A DNA stretch of 64,000 nt from NCBI RefSeq assembly GCF_900105535.1, contig NZ_LT629779.1, positions 434,001-498,000 on the forward strand, given 5' to 3'. Shown here piece after piece: positions 37,652 to 46,554 of this stretch. Both the position numbers and the translations under genes were made by a program. Within the stretch, counting starts at the first letter, position 1, and the number at the start of each line of letters is the position of its first letter. This stretch comes from Pseudarthrobacter equi. Its GTDB lineage: Bacteria; Actinomycetota; Actinomycetes; Actinomycetales; Micrococcaceae. The notes below the pieces were generated by a model. It worked only from the letters and a program-made list of their open reading frames with translations. It did not search any database and had not been told where the DNA came from.

Positions 37652-38195
37652 ACCGGATTGATTTGACGCAATAAGAGGAACCTCAAGGTGTTGTGTCGTG
37701 CCTGTTGAAGCGAACGCAAATCAGAAAGTCCTTGTGCCCCGGCGAGCAGGGCGAAGTGAATTGGCAGGCCAAAAAGCTGGCGGAACGCCGGCCAGGAACC
37801 GCGACAAGGTCCGTGACTGATCCTCCATCAGTTGACGGAGTCGATTTGTGGTTTATGTGTACTCCGAGACCCCTGCCCGATGAAATCAAGGAACCACCTC
37901 GGTTTTCATCCGCAATGGCATCCCAGCGTGCGCAGTCGGGGCGAAAGTTCAGGTGTGGTCGCCGATGACCGGCGCCTGCTATCATTCCTGCACTTGCGCC
38001 GTGTTCTCGTCCAAATGTGCGGAACCCCGGTGCCGTGCCAGAAGCCAAGGCAAGACACCGGGGTCCCTTTTAGACCCCCGGTATAGGAACATCCGAAGGA
38101 GCGGATGCCCGCCCGAGGGTCGGTCTGCGTCCTGGTCGCCGCCTTGGACCGGAAGCGGCCCAAGGCGACAAATCAGGAGTTATGGGTCTCTCCTC
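37652..38195. other. 544-base gap without an assignable gene
   Basis: Several ORFs of 70-120 codons overlap on both strands here; none has a ribosome site, a recognisable motif or a consistent reading frame. A hairpin ACCCCGGTG / CACCGGGGT with CCCTTTT after it (38024-38068) looks like a terminator for plus-strand transcription, as if it once ended a gene now decayed. No function is proposed. Confidence 0.4.
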
Positions 38196-39113
38196 CTAGC
38201 CTTTGAGGCCCTGGGTGGAGACGCCTTCGACGATGTAGCGCTGGAAGACGAGGAAGAAGATTAGTACCGGCAGCAGGGCGAGGACGGACATGGCGATCAT
38301 GGCGCCGTAGTCCGAGCTTTGGGTCTGGTCCACGAAGAGGCGCAGGGCCAGCGGCAGCGGGTACTTTTCGGGGGTGTTCAGGTAGAGCAGCGGGCCCAGG
38401 AAGTCGTTCCAGCTCCAGATGAAGGAGAAGATCGAGGTGGAGATCAGGGCTGGCTTCATCAGGGGCAGCATGATGGAGGTGAAGATCCGGACGTGGCCGG
38501 CGCCGTCGATCCTTGCGGCCTCGTCCAGTTCGGCGGGCAGGTTGCGCATGAACTGGACCATCAGGAATACAAAGAACGCGTCGGCGGCGAGGAACTTGCC
38601 GATCAGCAGCGGGACGTAGGTGTCAACGAGGCCGAGCTGCTGGAACACGATGTACTGCGGGATGATCACCACGTGGAAGGGCAGGAGCAGGGTGGCGATC
38701 ATCATGCCGAAGAAGATGCTCCGGCCGGGGAACTTGATTCTGGCGAACGCGTACGCCGACACGGACGCCGAGAGGATGGTTCCCACCACGGCACCAATGG
38801 CCAGGATCAGCGAGTTGGTGAAGAACTGCAGGGTGGAGACCCCGCCAATGCCCTCCATCGCGGTGACGAAGTTGTCGAAGCTGAAGTTGTTGGACCACAG
38901 CGACGTGTTGGAACCGCCGATTTCCGAGTTTGGCTTGAAGGACGACGCGATCATCCACAGGCCCGGGTACAGGACCACGGCCGTGAGCCCCAGGGCCACG
39001 ATGTGGAAGATGGTGCTCTTGGCGCGCTTTGCCCCGGCTGACTCGGACTTTGGGTTGTAATGCGGAACCTGCGCGTCCGGGGTGGACTGGGTGGGGGTTG
39101 CCATGGTTGTCAT
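38196..39113 (-). CDS. Carbohydrate ABC transporter permease (MalG type)
   Basis: A 305-residue permease with six membrane segments and the EAA loop DEAARIDGAGHVRIFTSIML that docks the ATPase. The N-terminal extension with KSTIFHIVALGLTAVVLYPG and the C-terminal IVEGVSTQGLKG (the usual 'VxGLTxGAVKG' tail) place it with MalG/LacG-type subunits. It is the last gene of the five-gene alditol oxidase / PL11 / binding protein / permease / permease operon and overlaps the preceding permease by ATGA. No ATPase gene is present; a shared MsiK-like ATPase elsewhere is expected. Confidence 0.92.
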   Translation of the reverse strand: MTTMATPTQSTPDAQVPHYNPKSESAGAKRAKSTIFHIVALGLTAVVLYPGLWMIASSFKPNSEIGGSNTSLWSNNFSFDNFVTAMEGIGGVSTLQFFTNSLILAIGAVVGTILSASVSAYAFARIKFPGRSIFFGMMIATLLLPFHVVIIPQYIVFQQLGLVDTYVPLLIGKFLAADAFFVFLMVQFMRNLPAELDEAARIDGAGHVRIFTSIMLPLMKPALISTSIFSFIWSWNDFLGPLLYLNTPEKYPLPLALRLFVDQTQSSDYGAMIAMSVLALLPVLIFFLVFQRYIVEGVSTQGLKG

Positions 39114-40063
39114 TTTGCATCACCGCTGTAGTGGACCCAGGACTTGGAGGTGCGGAAGAAGATCAGGGTAATGATGCCGACGACGATCACCAGCAGCCAG
39201 GCCATTGCCGAGGCGTAGCCCATCCGGAAGTCGCTGAAGCCCCGCAGGTAGAGGTAGAGGGTGTAGAAGAGGGTGGAACCGGCCGGGCCGCCGTCACCGT
39301 TGGAGATGATGTAGGCCGAGGCGAAGATCTGGAACGCGTGGATGGTTTCCATCAGCAGGTTGAAGAAGATGACCGGGGAGAGCATGGGCCAGGTGATGTT
39401 GAAGAACTTCCGCACCGGGCCGGCGCCGTCCATGGACGCCGCCTCGTAAAGGTCCGCGGGGATTTGCTTCAGGCCGGCCAGGAAGATCACCATGGGGGCG
39501 CCGAACTGCCACACGGTCAACAGGATGAACATCGGCATGGTCATGGCCGGGTTGCCCACCCAGCCGCCGAGGTTGATTCCGAAGAAGGACAGGCCTTGGT
39601 CCACCGGACCGGAATCGCCGAACATGGCCTTCCAGACGATCGCGATGGATACGGACGCACCGATCAGGGACGGGGCGTAGAAGGCGGAGCGGTAGAAACC
39701 CTGGCCGCGGCGCTTACTGTTCAGCAGCATGGCCACCGCCAGTGCCGCGGCGAGCTTCAGCGGGGTGCCGAAGACCACGTAGCCCACGGTCACGCCTACC
39801 GACTGCAGGAACCGTTCGTCCTGGAAGAGGGTGGTGTAGTTGTCCAGTCCGATCCATTTGGGCGGATCGAACAGGTTGTAGTTGGTGAAGGACAGGTAGA
39901 GCGAGGAAATCATGGGCCCGACAGTGAGGGCGATGAATCCCAGCAGCCAAGGCAGCAGGAAGGTGTAGCCGGCGCGGGCGTCCGCCCCGCGCTGCTTCGA
40001 CTTGCGAAGCTGCGCGGGAGCGGACGACGTCGAACGCCTGCTCAGTGTTGGGCTTTGAGTCAC
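39110..40063 (-). CDS. Carbohydrate ABC transporter permease (MalF type)
   Basis: A 317-residue permease with six membrane segments; EAA loop YEAASMDGAGPVRKFFNITW; typical start of helix 1 (YTFLLPWLLGFIALTVGPMI) and FTNYNLFDPPKWIGLDNY. It pairs with the MalG-type permease encoded next to it and with the binding protein upstream. The substrate is likely unsaturated rhamnogalacturonan oligosaccharides released by the lyases; this is inferred from the operon. Confidence 0.92.
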   Translation of the reverse strand: MTQSPTLSRRSTSSAPAQLRKSKQRGADARAGYTFLLPWLLGFIALTVGPMISSLYLSFTNYNLFDPPKWIGLDNYTTLFQDERFLQSVGVTVGYVVFGTPLKLAAALAVAMLLNSKRRGQGFYRSAFYAPSLIGASVSIAIVWKAMFGDSGPVDQGLSFFGINLGGWVGNPAMTMPMFILLTVWQFGAPMVIFLAGLKQIPADLYEAASMDGAGPVRKFFNITWPMLSPVIFFNLLMETIHAFQIFASAYIISNGDGGPAGSTLFYTLYLYLRGFSDFRMGYASAMAWLLVIVVGIITLIFFRTSKSWVHYSGDAK

Positions 40064-40129
40064 GAATTCAATCCATTAGTAGGGAGGCGAGGCTGGGAGC
40101 CTGATTGTCAGGCAAGGGTATGGGCCCAG

Positions 40130-41419
40130 TTAGCCGTTTTGTTTGATGACGTCTTCGGCTTCCTTGAACCATTGCTCGACGGCTGCGTCAACGGTGAGTT
40201 TGCCGTAGTTCAGGTCGGAGCCGGTGCGTTTGAAGGAGGCTTCGAGCGTGCCGAAGCCGACGATGGGCGGCTCGGGAGCGTCCTTGAGGTACTTCTCGAT
40301 TGACTTCTCGTAGTCCACCACGAGCTTGTCCGTACCTTCGAAGGTGGTGCCGTCACGCTGACTCTTGGAGGCCGGAACGCCGCGGGAGGTCTTGAAGATC
40401 TGGCCCACCTCGGGGTCGTTGACCATGAAGTCGATGAAGCGGGCGGCGGCGTCCTTGTACTTGGTCTTGGAGCTGGCCACCATCAGCATCGCGGGCTTCA
40501 GGAACAGGCCCAGGTTGTCCGGATCGTCCGACGGGACCGGAACCAGCTTGAGTTCCTTGGCGCCGCTGTCCGTGAGGTAGCCAGCCATGAAGTTATCCCA
40601 GGTGACTTCGGATGCCGAGATGTTAGACCCAAAAGGGGACTTCGGCAGCAGCTGGGTGACTCTCTCTTCCGGGACGATGGCGCCTGTGCCGCGAAGATCG
40701 GCGGCCAGATTCCACCATTGCCGCAGGTCGTCCTTGGTGAAGCCGAGCTTGCCGTCTTCGGTGAAGGCCTTGATGTCTTTTTGGCGGAGCCAAACGTTGA
40801 AGTTCCACCAGATACCGGTGAAGTCGGCGGTTCCATAGAGCGTACCGCCGCCTTTGGAACCGACTTCTGCGAGGAAGCTTTTGTACTCGGTGTAGTTCCA
40901 CGTGCCGTCGGGTTCGGCGATGCCCAGGTTTTTGAGTTTGGCCGGGTCGTAATAGACGGCGAAGGCGTTGGTTCCGATGGGCAGGCCATAGGTCTTACCC
41001 TTGATCTGTCCCGAGGGGAGCAGGGACTTGTCGAAACCGTCCTTGTTGATGTTTACGCTGTCCAGGTCCAGGAGCTGGTTGCGCTGGCCGTAATCACGCA
41101 GGTAGGACAGGTCCCACTGCATCACGTCTGGCAGCCCGCCGCCCGCGGCCTCGGTGGCACGCTTCTGCCAGTACCCGGCGAAGTCGGAGAAGTTACCGTT
41201 GACCTTGATGTCCGGGTTCTTCGACTCAAACAAGGCAATGGCCTTCTGCATTCTTGTTGCCCGGTCGTCAGTGCCCCACCAGGTGTAGTTGATGGTGACG
41301 GGATTCTCGGCGGACCCCGTCTGTCCCGAGGTGCTTGACCCGGTTCCACACGCGGCGAGGATGCCGGCAGATGCGGTGCCGACGGCGACTGTGGTGAGGA
41401 AATGCCTTCTGTTGAGCAT
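40130..41419 (-). CDS. Carbohydrate ABC transporter solute-binding lipoprotein
   Basis: A 429-residue extracellular solute-binding protein of family 1. It begins with a twin-arginine-like stretch (LNRRHFLTTVAVG) and a lipobox ILAAC, followed by a Gly/Ser linker. Internal marks are NYTWWGTDDRATRM, WQKRATEAAGGGLPDVMQWD, YGLPIGTNAFAVYYD. The start at 41419 has GGAGG 5 bases upstream. Third gene of the operon, 43 bases after PL11. Captures oligosaccharides at the outer face of the membrane. Confidence 0.92.
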   Translation of the reverse strand: MLNRRHFLTTVAVGTASAGILAACGTGSSTSGQTGSAENPVTINYTWWGTDDRATRMQKAIALFESKNPDIKVNGNFSDFAGYWQKRATEAAGGGLPDVMQWDLSYLRDYGQRNQLLDLDSVNINKDGFDKSLLPSGQIKGKTYGLPIGTNAFAVYYDPAKLKNLGIAEPDGTWNYTEYKSFLAEVGSKGGGTLYGTADFTGIWWNFNVWLRQKDIKAFTEDGKLGFTKDDLRQWWNLAADLRGTGAIVPEERVTQLLPKSPFGSNISASEVTWDNFMAGYLTDSGAKELKLVPVPSDDPDNLGLFLKPAMLMVASSKTKYKDAAARFIDFMVNDPEVGQIFKTSRGVPASKSQRDGTTFEGTDKLVVDYEKSIEKYLKDAPEPPIVGFGTLEASFKRTGSDLNYGKLTVDAAVEQWFKEAEDVIKQNG

Positions 41420-41462
41420 GGGTGCCTCCATGGCGGTGATTAGTTGCGTGATGATTGACGGA

Positions 41463-44060
41463 TTACTTGCAGGTGATGCCGGGGAATGCGGCCTCGTAGG
41501 CTGCGGTGTGGGTTTGACCCTCTGCGTTTGTTGATGCCGTGATAGTTATGAGCCCGGGGTCCATCGCGTTGCCCTTGGGTTTGAACCGCTCCTGGACCGT
41601 TGCCCCCGGCTTGATGTTGTTGACCTTCTTTTCCCCGTAAGGAGTGACGATTTGCGCATCAACCTTTACGCCCTCGTTGTTGAGGACGTCGACTGTAAGA
41701 ATTGGCTTATCTCCTTTGCATTGTGCGGCGGCCGTGACTGAAACGTCAGGGGAGGCCCGGGTCAGCACGATGCGGGGGAGCGGCACCTTTCGGAAGTCCA
41801 TGTCGGAGGCGAGATAGAAACTTGTGTAGCTGGGCTGGTTGTAGGTGGTGTTCTGGCGGGCGACTTCTGCACGGTACTGCGGGTCATGCATCAGGGTGTA
41901 GAGCTTGTGCTCGGTCAGTTCGGTACTGAAGTGGATACGCAGAGCAGTGCTGTCCTGAGTGCCCAAAAGTAGCTCTTCGCGCCAGTCGCCGAGCACGTCG
42001 GCAGCAAGCCCCGGAACTGCCCGGGTGCCTAGGTTTGTGCGGGTGCCTTCTGCGGTGAGCAGGCGCCCGCGGGTCCTGTCGTCGATCACGGGCGTCGTTT
42101 GGGTGCCACTGGACCAGTTCAGGGTCTGTGTGGTCATATCCGGGCCCCACTTGATACCGAAGTTCGTGCTGGGGGTAGTTGCGGACAGGCGTTGTCCGGT
42201 TGCCGACCAGAGCCCGACTGCCCAGCTTTCGATTCCCCGGGTGTTGGGGTCGATGTCGCCGATGGTTCCCCTGCCCTGGTCCCGACCAGTGTAGGCACCG
42301 AAAATGGGAGAACCGGTGGCGGCATCACGGAGAACGTACCCATAGGGCGCACGGGTGGCATTCTCGTGGACACTGAAGATTTCAACTCCCGGACGGTCCG
42401 GGTCGATGTCTGTGACGTGCAGGTGGTCGCCGTGACCAAGTTTGGCGATGGTGCCGGGTGCGGCGCTACCTTCCGGAAGAGCGCCATAGGAGCTGTAGAG
42501 CAGCGACCCGTCGTCGTCGATGGTGGCTGACCCGTAGACGATCTCTTGTTTGCCGTCGCCGTCGACGTCGGCGGCACTGAGGGAGTGGAAGCCCTGATTC
42601 GTGAGCGAGGCAAAAGCGGGATTAGTGCCGTCCCGGCCGTGAGGAGTGTCGTTGAATGGGTTGTTCATGGGGACCCAGCCGCTATCAATGTCCCATCGCG
42701 TGCTCAGCTGCTTGCCGTCCCAGTCGTAGGCGACAAGGTTGGTCCTGGTGTAGTAGCCGCGGGCGAAGACAGCTGAGGGTTTGTGTCCGTCCAGGTAGGC
42801 GATGCCGGCGTTGAACCGGTCTACACGGTTGCCTGGCTCGATGCGTGCATAGGCGTAGTCACCCCACATGAGTCCATCGTCGCCCCGGCCTGGTTCGTAG
42901 GCCACGGTCTGCAGTTCCGTGCCCGTGGCGCCATCAAACACTGTCAGGTATTCGGGCCCGGAAAGGATGAAGCCTTGGAAGGCGCGGAGGTTGTTCCGTG
43001 CGCTGCGCGACGGGGCGTAGACGTCCATGAAGTGGTCGGCCAGAGCCTCCGCGTCTTTCCGGTTCAGCGGGTAGCTGTACTGGTTGGGGATTCCGAAAGC
43101 GGCTTCCAGAGTCGCCGGCCACGTCCCGGCGGCGACTTCCGGATGGGTGGCCCATCCCTGAAACATGTTGACCACGTGTTCGTAGTAGTCAGCGGGACTG
43201 ACGCGGTAGTCGTCTGCGTTGCTGCGGCCTGCCGCGATATCCTCCGCCAGAAGGGTGACGAACTTTTCACCAATGACCTGGCCGTCCTTATAAGAGACAG
43301 TCTTGGTGCCGGGTGCGGTTTTGAGCATGACTTCAGCACGACTGTCCCCGTCGAAGTCATAGACCATCAGTTCGGTGTAGTGTTCGCCGGCCCGGATGTT
43401 CGGCCCCATGTCCAGGCGGTACAACTGGGTGCCGTCGGCGCGGTAGGCATCGACGTATACGGTTCCGGTGTAACCCACGAGGGAAACATCTTTTGCGTTG
43501 CTTGGGTCCCACTTGACGAAATATTCATATTGGCCGTCTCCGTCGACGTCGCCCACGCTCATATCCCCGGTCTGATAGCTGTAGGGCTCTCCTGCGGGAG
43601 TGATACCGTCGGCGGGCTTGTTCAGGGGCACTTCCAAGTAGCCTTGTTCTTGGGGTGTGACGCTGGCGCTGTGGGCGGTTTCCGCGCCGTTGACCACAGG
43701 CACGACAGTGTAGGCAGTCCCAGCGGGGGCCCCGGCGTCAAGATAGTTTGTGCTTCCGGTCACGCTCGAGAGGATTGTCCCGTCCCTGTAGACGTTGAAG
43801 TCGGTGCCGGTCAGTCCTGTCTCGGAGGCTCCTGTTACTTCGGTGCCCAACAGTCTCCAGCTCAGGAAAACCCCGTCCGCCGTGCGCGCAGCGATGAGTC
43901 CTCGGTCTAGGTTTTCCAATTGCACACCGTTATAGGCTGCACCGGGTGCCGCCGATGTATCGGCTGCGGCGGCCGGCACTGCGGCCGCCGAGGAGCAGGC
44001 GATGAGGGCGGCCGCGCCGGCGGCAGCTGTCCGGGTCCGCAGTCTGTGCAGAATCATCAT
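41463..44060 (-). CDS. Secreted rhamnogalacturonan lyase, polysaccharide lyase family 11
   Basis: An 865-residue secreted PL11 enzyme (YesW/YesX relatives), an eight-bladed beta-propeller that cleaves rhamnogalacturonan I. After the signal peptide (AAGAAALIACSSAAAVPAAA) comes an fnIII-like domain (~25-130; ARTADGVFLSWRLLGTE), then a propeller rich in calcium-binding repeats: GDVDGDGQYEY, YDFDGDSRAEV, ADVDGDGKQEI, TDIDPDRPGVEI, GDIDPNTRGIE and ADVLGDWREEL. The last ~95 residues are a separate domain with homology to the C-terminus of the PL4 lyase. Second gene in the operon, 22 bases behind the alditol oxidase gene; an in-frame Met 18 codons earlier would overlap that gene and is rejected. Confidence 0.93.
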   Translation of the reverse strand: MMILHRLRTRTAAAGAAALIACSSAAAVPAAAADTSAAPGAAYNGVQLENLDRGLIAARTADGVFLSWRLLGTEVTGASETGLTGTDFNVYRDGTILSSVTGSTNYLDAGAPAGTAYTVVPVVNGAETAHSASVTPQEQGYLEVPLNKPADGITPAGEPYSYQTGDMSVGDVDGDGQYEYFVKWDPSNAKDVSLVGYTGTVYVDAYRADGTQLYRLDMGPNIRAGEHYTELMVYDFDGDSRAEVMLKTAPGTKTVSYKDGQVIGEKFVTLLAEDIAAGRSNADDYRVSPADYYEHVVNMFQGWATHPEVAAGTWPATLEAAFGIPNQYSYPLNRKDAEALADHFMDVYAPSRSARNNLRAFQGFILSGPEYLTVFDGATGTELQTVAYEPGRGDDGLMWGDYAYARIEPGNRVDRFNAGIAYLDGHKPSAVFARGYYTRTNLVAYDWDGKQLSTRWDIDSGWVPMNNPFNDTPHGRDGTNPAFASLTNQGFHSLSAADVDGDGKQEIVYGSATIDDDGSLLYSSYGALPEGSAAPGTIAKLGHGDHLHVTDIDPDRPGVEIFSVHENATRAPYGYVLRDAATGSPIFGAYTGRDQGRGTIGDIDPNTRGIESWAVGLWSATGQRLSATTPSTNFGIKWGPDMTTQTLNWSSGTQTTPVIDDRTRGRLLTAEGTRTNLGTRAVPGLAADVLGDWREELLLGTQDSTALRIHFSTELTEHKLYTLMHDPQYRAEVARQNTTYNQPSYTSFYLASDMDFRKVPLPRIVLTRASPDVSVTAAAQCKGDKPILTVDVLNNEGVKVDAQIVTPYGEKKVNNIKPGATVQERFKPKGNAMDPGLITITASTNAEGQTHTAAYEAAFPGITCK

Positions 44061-44082
44061 CGATCTCTTTCGTGGTTTCGGG

Positions 44083-45336
44083 TCAGGAGCCAATGACTCG
44101 GCGCAGGTAGTCATTGCTGAATTTTCCGGTCGGGTCCATTCGATTGCGGAGCGCCTGGAAGTCGGGAAGCCGCGGGTACAGGGTTTTCATGAGGTCAGCT
44201 TGAGCAACAAACGTCTTGCCCCAGTGTGGGCGGGCGTCGAAGGGTGCGAGCACTTTTTCTATGCGGGGGAGGAGGTTGGTGAGCGCGTCCGGCCGGTTGA
44301 GCCAGGTGAAGTGGATTGCAAGCGATGGACGTTCGTAGGCCATACTCAGCCAGAGGTTGTCAGCAGCTGTGGACCGGATTTCACTTGCAATCAGATGTGG
44401 GGCAATTTCGGATGCGAGTCCTCGGAGGGCATCCATGGCGGCGGCTCCGTGCCTGCGGTCTACAAAGTACTCCGACTGGATTTCGTCGCCATTGGACGGG
44501 TTTGCGTCCACACGGAAGTGGGGGAGACGTTCGAGCCACGGTCCAGGGATTCCACCCTGCACAGTGCGGTTCGCGCCCAATGCCGCCAATTCGGGATCTC
44601 CATGATGCATCGCAGGTGCCCCGAACAGCTCTGTCGGGACCTCAGCGTCGACATCCAGCCTGGACTTAACAAGCACACGTGAAGCAGTCGGCTCATCCCA
44701 GACAGTAAAAATGCTGACGCTGTAACCCGCGGCCATCACAGTGTCGAGCTCGCCAATCACAGCCTCCCAGGGAAGGTCCCGGAAGACGTCCTGACGCACC
44801 TCGTAGGTCGGCTCGATATCGACGGTCAGGCGAGTGATAATGCCGAGTGCACCCAGGGATGGGACGATGCCCGCAAACTCCGGGTGGGAACGGTCAAAAT
44901 CCAGGACTTCGCCCTCCGCATTGATCAGCTGCACTCCGGCTACGGCAGTTGAAAGGATTCCATTCGTGTCGCCGGAACCGTGGGTTCCCGTCGCCGTTGC
45001 TCCACCAATGGAAATATGGGGGAGTGATCCCATGTTTCGCAGCGCCCAGCCGCGATCGTGGAGCCATGATGCCAGTACTCCGTAGCGTGTGCCGCTGCAC
45101 ACCGAAACCGTGCGCGCCTGCTCATCGAGCTGCACATCAGGCTCCAGCTGAACCAGAGAAATCATGGTCTCGCCGTCTGCGATGTCATTGAATGAGTGCC
45201 GCGTCCCGACCGCCCGGACCCTGTCGAGGGAGCCGACGATTTCGGCGGCTTCGGAAAGGGACCCTGGAAGGTAGAGGCGCCGCGCACCAAAGGTGTGCGT
45301 GCCTGCCCACGTGGTGCCAACATCCGTGGTGTACAT
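44083..45336 (-). CDS. Alditol-oxidase-type FAD enzyme
   Basis: A 417-residue flavoprotein, the same length as Streptomyces AldO (xylitol/alditol oxidase). FAD-binding PCMH domain with RAVGTRHSFNDIAD, in which His47 corresponds to the covalent FAD-linking histidine, and SIGGATATGTHGSGDTNGIL. The C-terminal D-arabinono-lactone-oxidase domain ends with PHWGKTF and RNRMDPTGKFSNDYLRR. No signal peptide. Such enzymes oxidise terminal alcohols of polyols, giving H2O2. It leads the five-gene operon with the PL11 lyase and ABC importer and has its own promoter and two LacI-type operators. Its physiological substrate in pectin use is unclear. Confidence 0.85.
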   Translation of the reverse strand: MYTTDVGTTWAGTHTFGARRLYLPGSLSEAAEIVGSLDRVRAVGTRHSFNDIADGETMISLVQLEPDVQLDEQARTVSVCSGTRYGVLASWLHDRGWALRNMGSLPHISIGGATATGTHGSGDTNGILSTAVAGVQLINAEGEVLDFDRSHPEFAGIVPSLGALGIITRLTVDIEPTYEVRQDVFRDLPWEAVIGELDTVMAAGYSVSIFTVWDEPTASRVLVKSRLDVDAEVPTELFGAPAMHHGDPELAALGANRTVQGGIPGPWLERLPHFRVDANPSNGDEIQSEYFVDRRHGAAAMDALRGLASEIAPHLIASEIRSTAADNLWLSMAYERPSLAIHFTWLNRPDALTNLLPRIEKVLAPFDARPHWGKTFVAQADLMKTLYPRLPDFQALRNRMDPTGKFSNDYLRRVIGS

Positions 45337-45377
45337 GCGTCCTCCATTGGAGCAGTAGCGAAAGATCTGAAGATAGG

Positions 45378-45389
45378 CGAAACGTTTCG
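45378..45389. promoter_or_regulatory. LacI-type operator CGAAACGTTTCG (alditol oxidase proximal)
   Basis: A perfect 12-bp palindrome located 19 bases downstream of the -10 box of the minus-strand promoter and 41 bp before the oxidase start. Pairs with 45479 (101 bp between starts). Confidence 0.82.
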
Positions 45390-45408
45390 TAATTTCGCGA
45401 TGTGCGCT

Positions 45409-45438
45409 ACGCTACATTTCATAGACCTCAGCCGTCAA
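45409..45438 (-). promoter_or_regulatory. Promoter of the alditol oxidase-PL11-ABC operon
   Basis: On the minus strand TTGACG (45438-45433), an 18-base spacer and TAGCGT (45414-45409). It lies between the two LacI-type operators, so repressor bridging them would enclose the promoter. Confidence 0.6.
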
Positions 45439-45478
45439 CCTACTTACGGCAGTTCGGGGGCTTGAGACAAAAGTAAAA

Positions 45479-45490
45479 CGAAACGATTCG
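45479..45490. promoter_or_regulatory. LacI-type operator CGAAACGATTCG (shared by divergent operons)
   Basis: Lies 11 bp before the aldo/keto reductase start and ~75-80 bp upstream of the alditol oxidase promoter's start region, so it can act on both directions. Identical to 28473 and 57636. Confidence 0.8.
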
Positions 45491-45501
45491 CTGAAAGGGC
45501 A

Positions 45502-46554
45502 ATGATGTCCTCCCTTACCCCTGTTGACGTCACCTCGGCCGCGACGGCACCCCTCCGCCTCGCGAGTGGAGCGTCCATTCCAAGAGTCGGGTTCGGAACG
45601 TTCGGTTCAGATCGCTACGGATCCGATGCTGTGGCCCGGGCGTTGCGGATTGCTCTGGGCGCGGGTTACCGGCTCATTGATTGCGCCTCCGTGTACGGTA
45701 ATGAGGCGGACGTTGGAGCTGTTTTGGAAGAGGCGCTGCAGGACGGAATCAACCGCAGCGATCTGTTCGTCATGTCAAAAATCTGGAACGACGCTCACGA
45801 GCCGCTGGCCGCCATCGCCTCGGTTGAAAAATCCCTGACCGATCTGCGCCTGGATTATCTGGATGCCGTCTTCGTGCACTGGCCGTTTCCCAACCATCAT
45901 GCCCCGAAAGCCGGAACTGATGCCCGGGATCCTGCGGCCCGGCCCTATGACCACGCCGCGTTCATGAAATTGTGGAAAGCTCTCGAGTCGCTGGTCGATG
46001 CCGGCCTTGTACGCCATCTGGGCACGTCAAACGTCACCATCGCCAAGCTTCAACGAATCTTGGCCGATGCCCGCATCGCACCTGGCTTGAACGAGATGGA
46101 GCTTCATCCCAGCTTCCAACAAGGCGAGCTGTTCCAGTTCTGCCTGGACCATGAGATCCAGCCTGTTGGATACAGTCCGCTTGGTTCGCCGTCCCGCCCG
46201 GCGCGGGATACTACTCCTGACGATGTTTCAGACATGGATCTGCCCCCAGTTCGGGCAATTGCTGAGGCCAGGGGAATTCACCCCGCGCTCGTGTGCCTGA
46301 AGTGGGCGGTCGCGCGGGGCCACATTCCCATCCCCTTTTCGGCGAAGGAGCTCCAGATTGTCGCCAACCTCCACGCCGCGCTCGAAGATCCGCTCACTCC
46401 CGAGGAAATGGAGCAGCTACGATCAGCCGAGCGCAACAGCCGCCTTATTAAGGGGCAGGTCTTCCTGTGGCCGGAGGCCGGGTCATGGCTCGATTTGTGG
46501 GACGTTGACGGAACCATCCCTGGCTGGAACGGCTATGGAAGCCCCACGCTATGA
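45502..46554 (+). CDS. Aldo/keto reductase
   Basis: A 350-residue AKR with the standard barrel motifs: GFGTFGSDRYGSDAV, the catalytic Asp/Tyr in RLIDCASVYGNEADVG, Lys in FVMSKIWN, His in FVHWPFP and LGTSNV. Two ATGs stand in tandem (45502, 45505); AAAGG fits the second slightly better. It overlaps the LacI gene by ATGA. The FucU and GH29 genes follow, so it may act on a sugar or sugar alcohol from pectin. It is a different AKR subgroup from the L-fucose dehydrogenase at 33213. Confidence 0.88.
   Translation: MMSSLTPVDVTSAATAPLRLASGASIPRVGFGTFGSDRYGSDAVARALRIALGAGYRLIDCASVYGNEADVGAVLEEALQDGINRSDLFVMSKIWNDAHEPLAAIASVEKSLTDLRLDYLDAVFVHWPFPNHHAPKAGTDARDPAARPYDHAAFMKLWKALESLVDAGLVRHLGTSNVTIAKLQRILADARIAPGLNEMELHPSFQQGELFQFCLDHEIQPVGYSPLGSPSRPARDTTPDDVSDMDLPPVRAIAEARGIHPALVCLKWAVARGHIPIPFSAKELQIVANLHAALEDPLTPEEMEQLRSAERNSRLIKGQVFLWPEAGSWLDLWDVDGTIPGWNGYGSPTL

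Noticed and set aside
37683..38048. 121-codon minus ORF and overlapping plus ORFs in the 37.7-38.0 kb gap
   Set aside because: Both strands open by chance, no ribosome sites, no recognisable segments.
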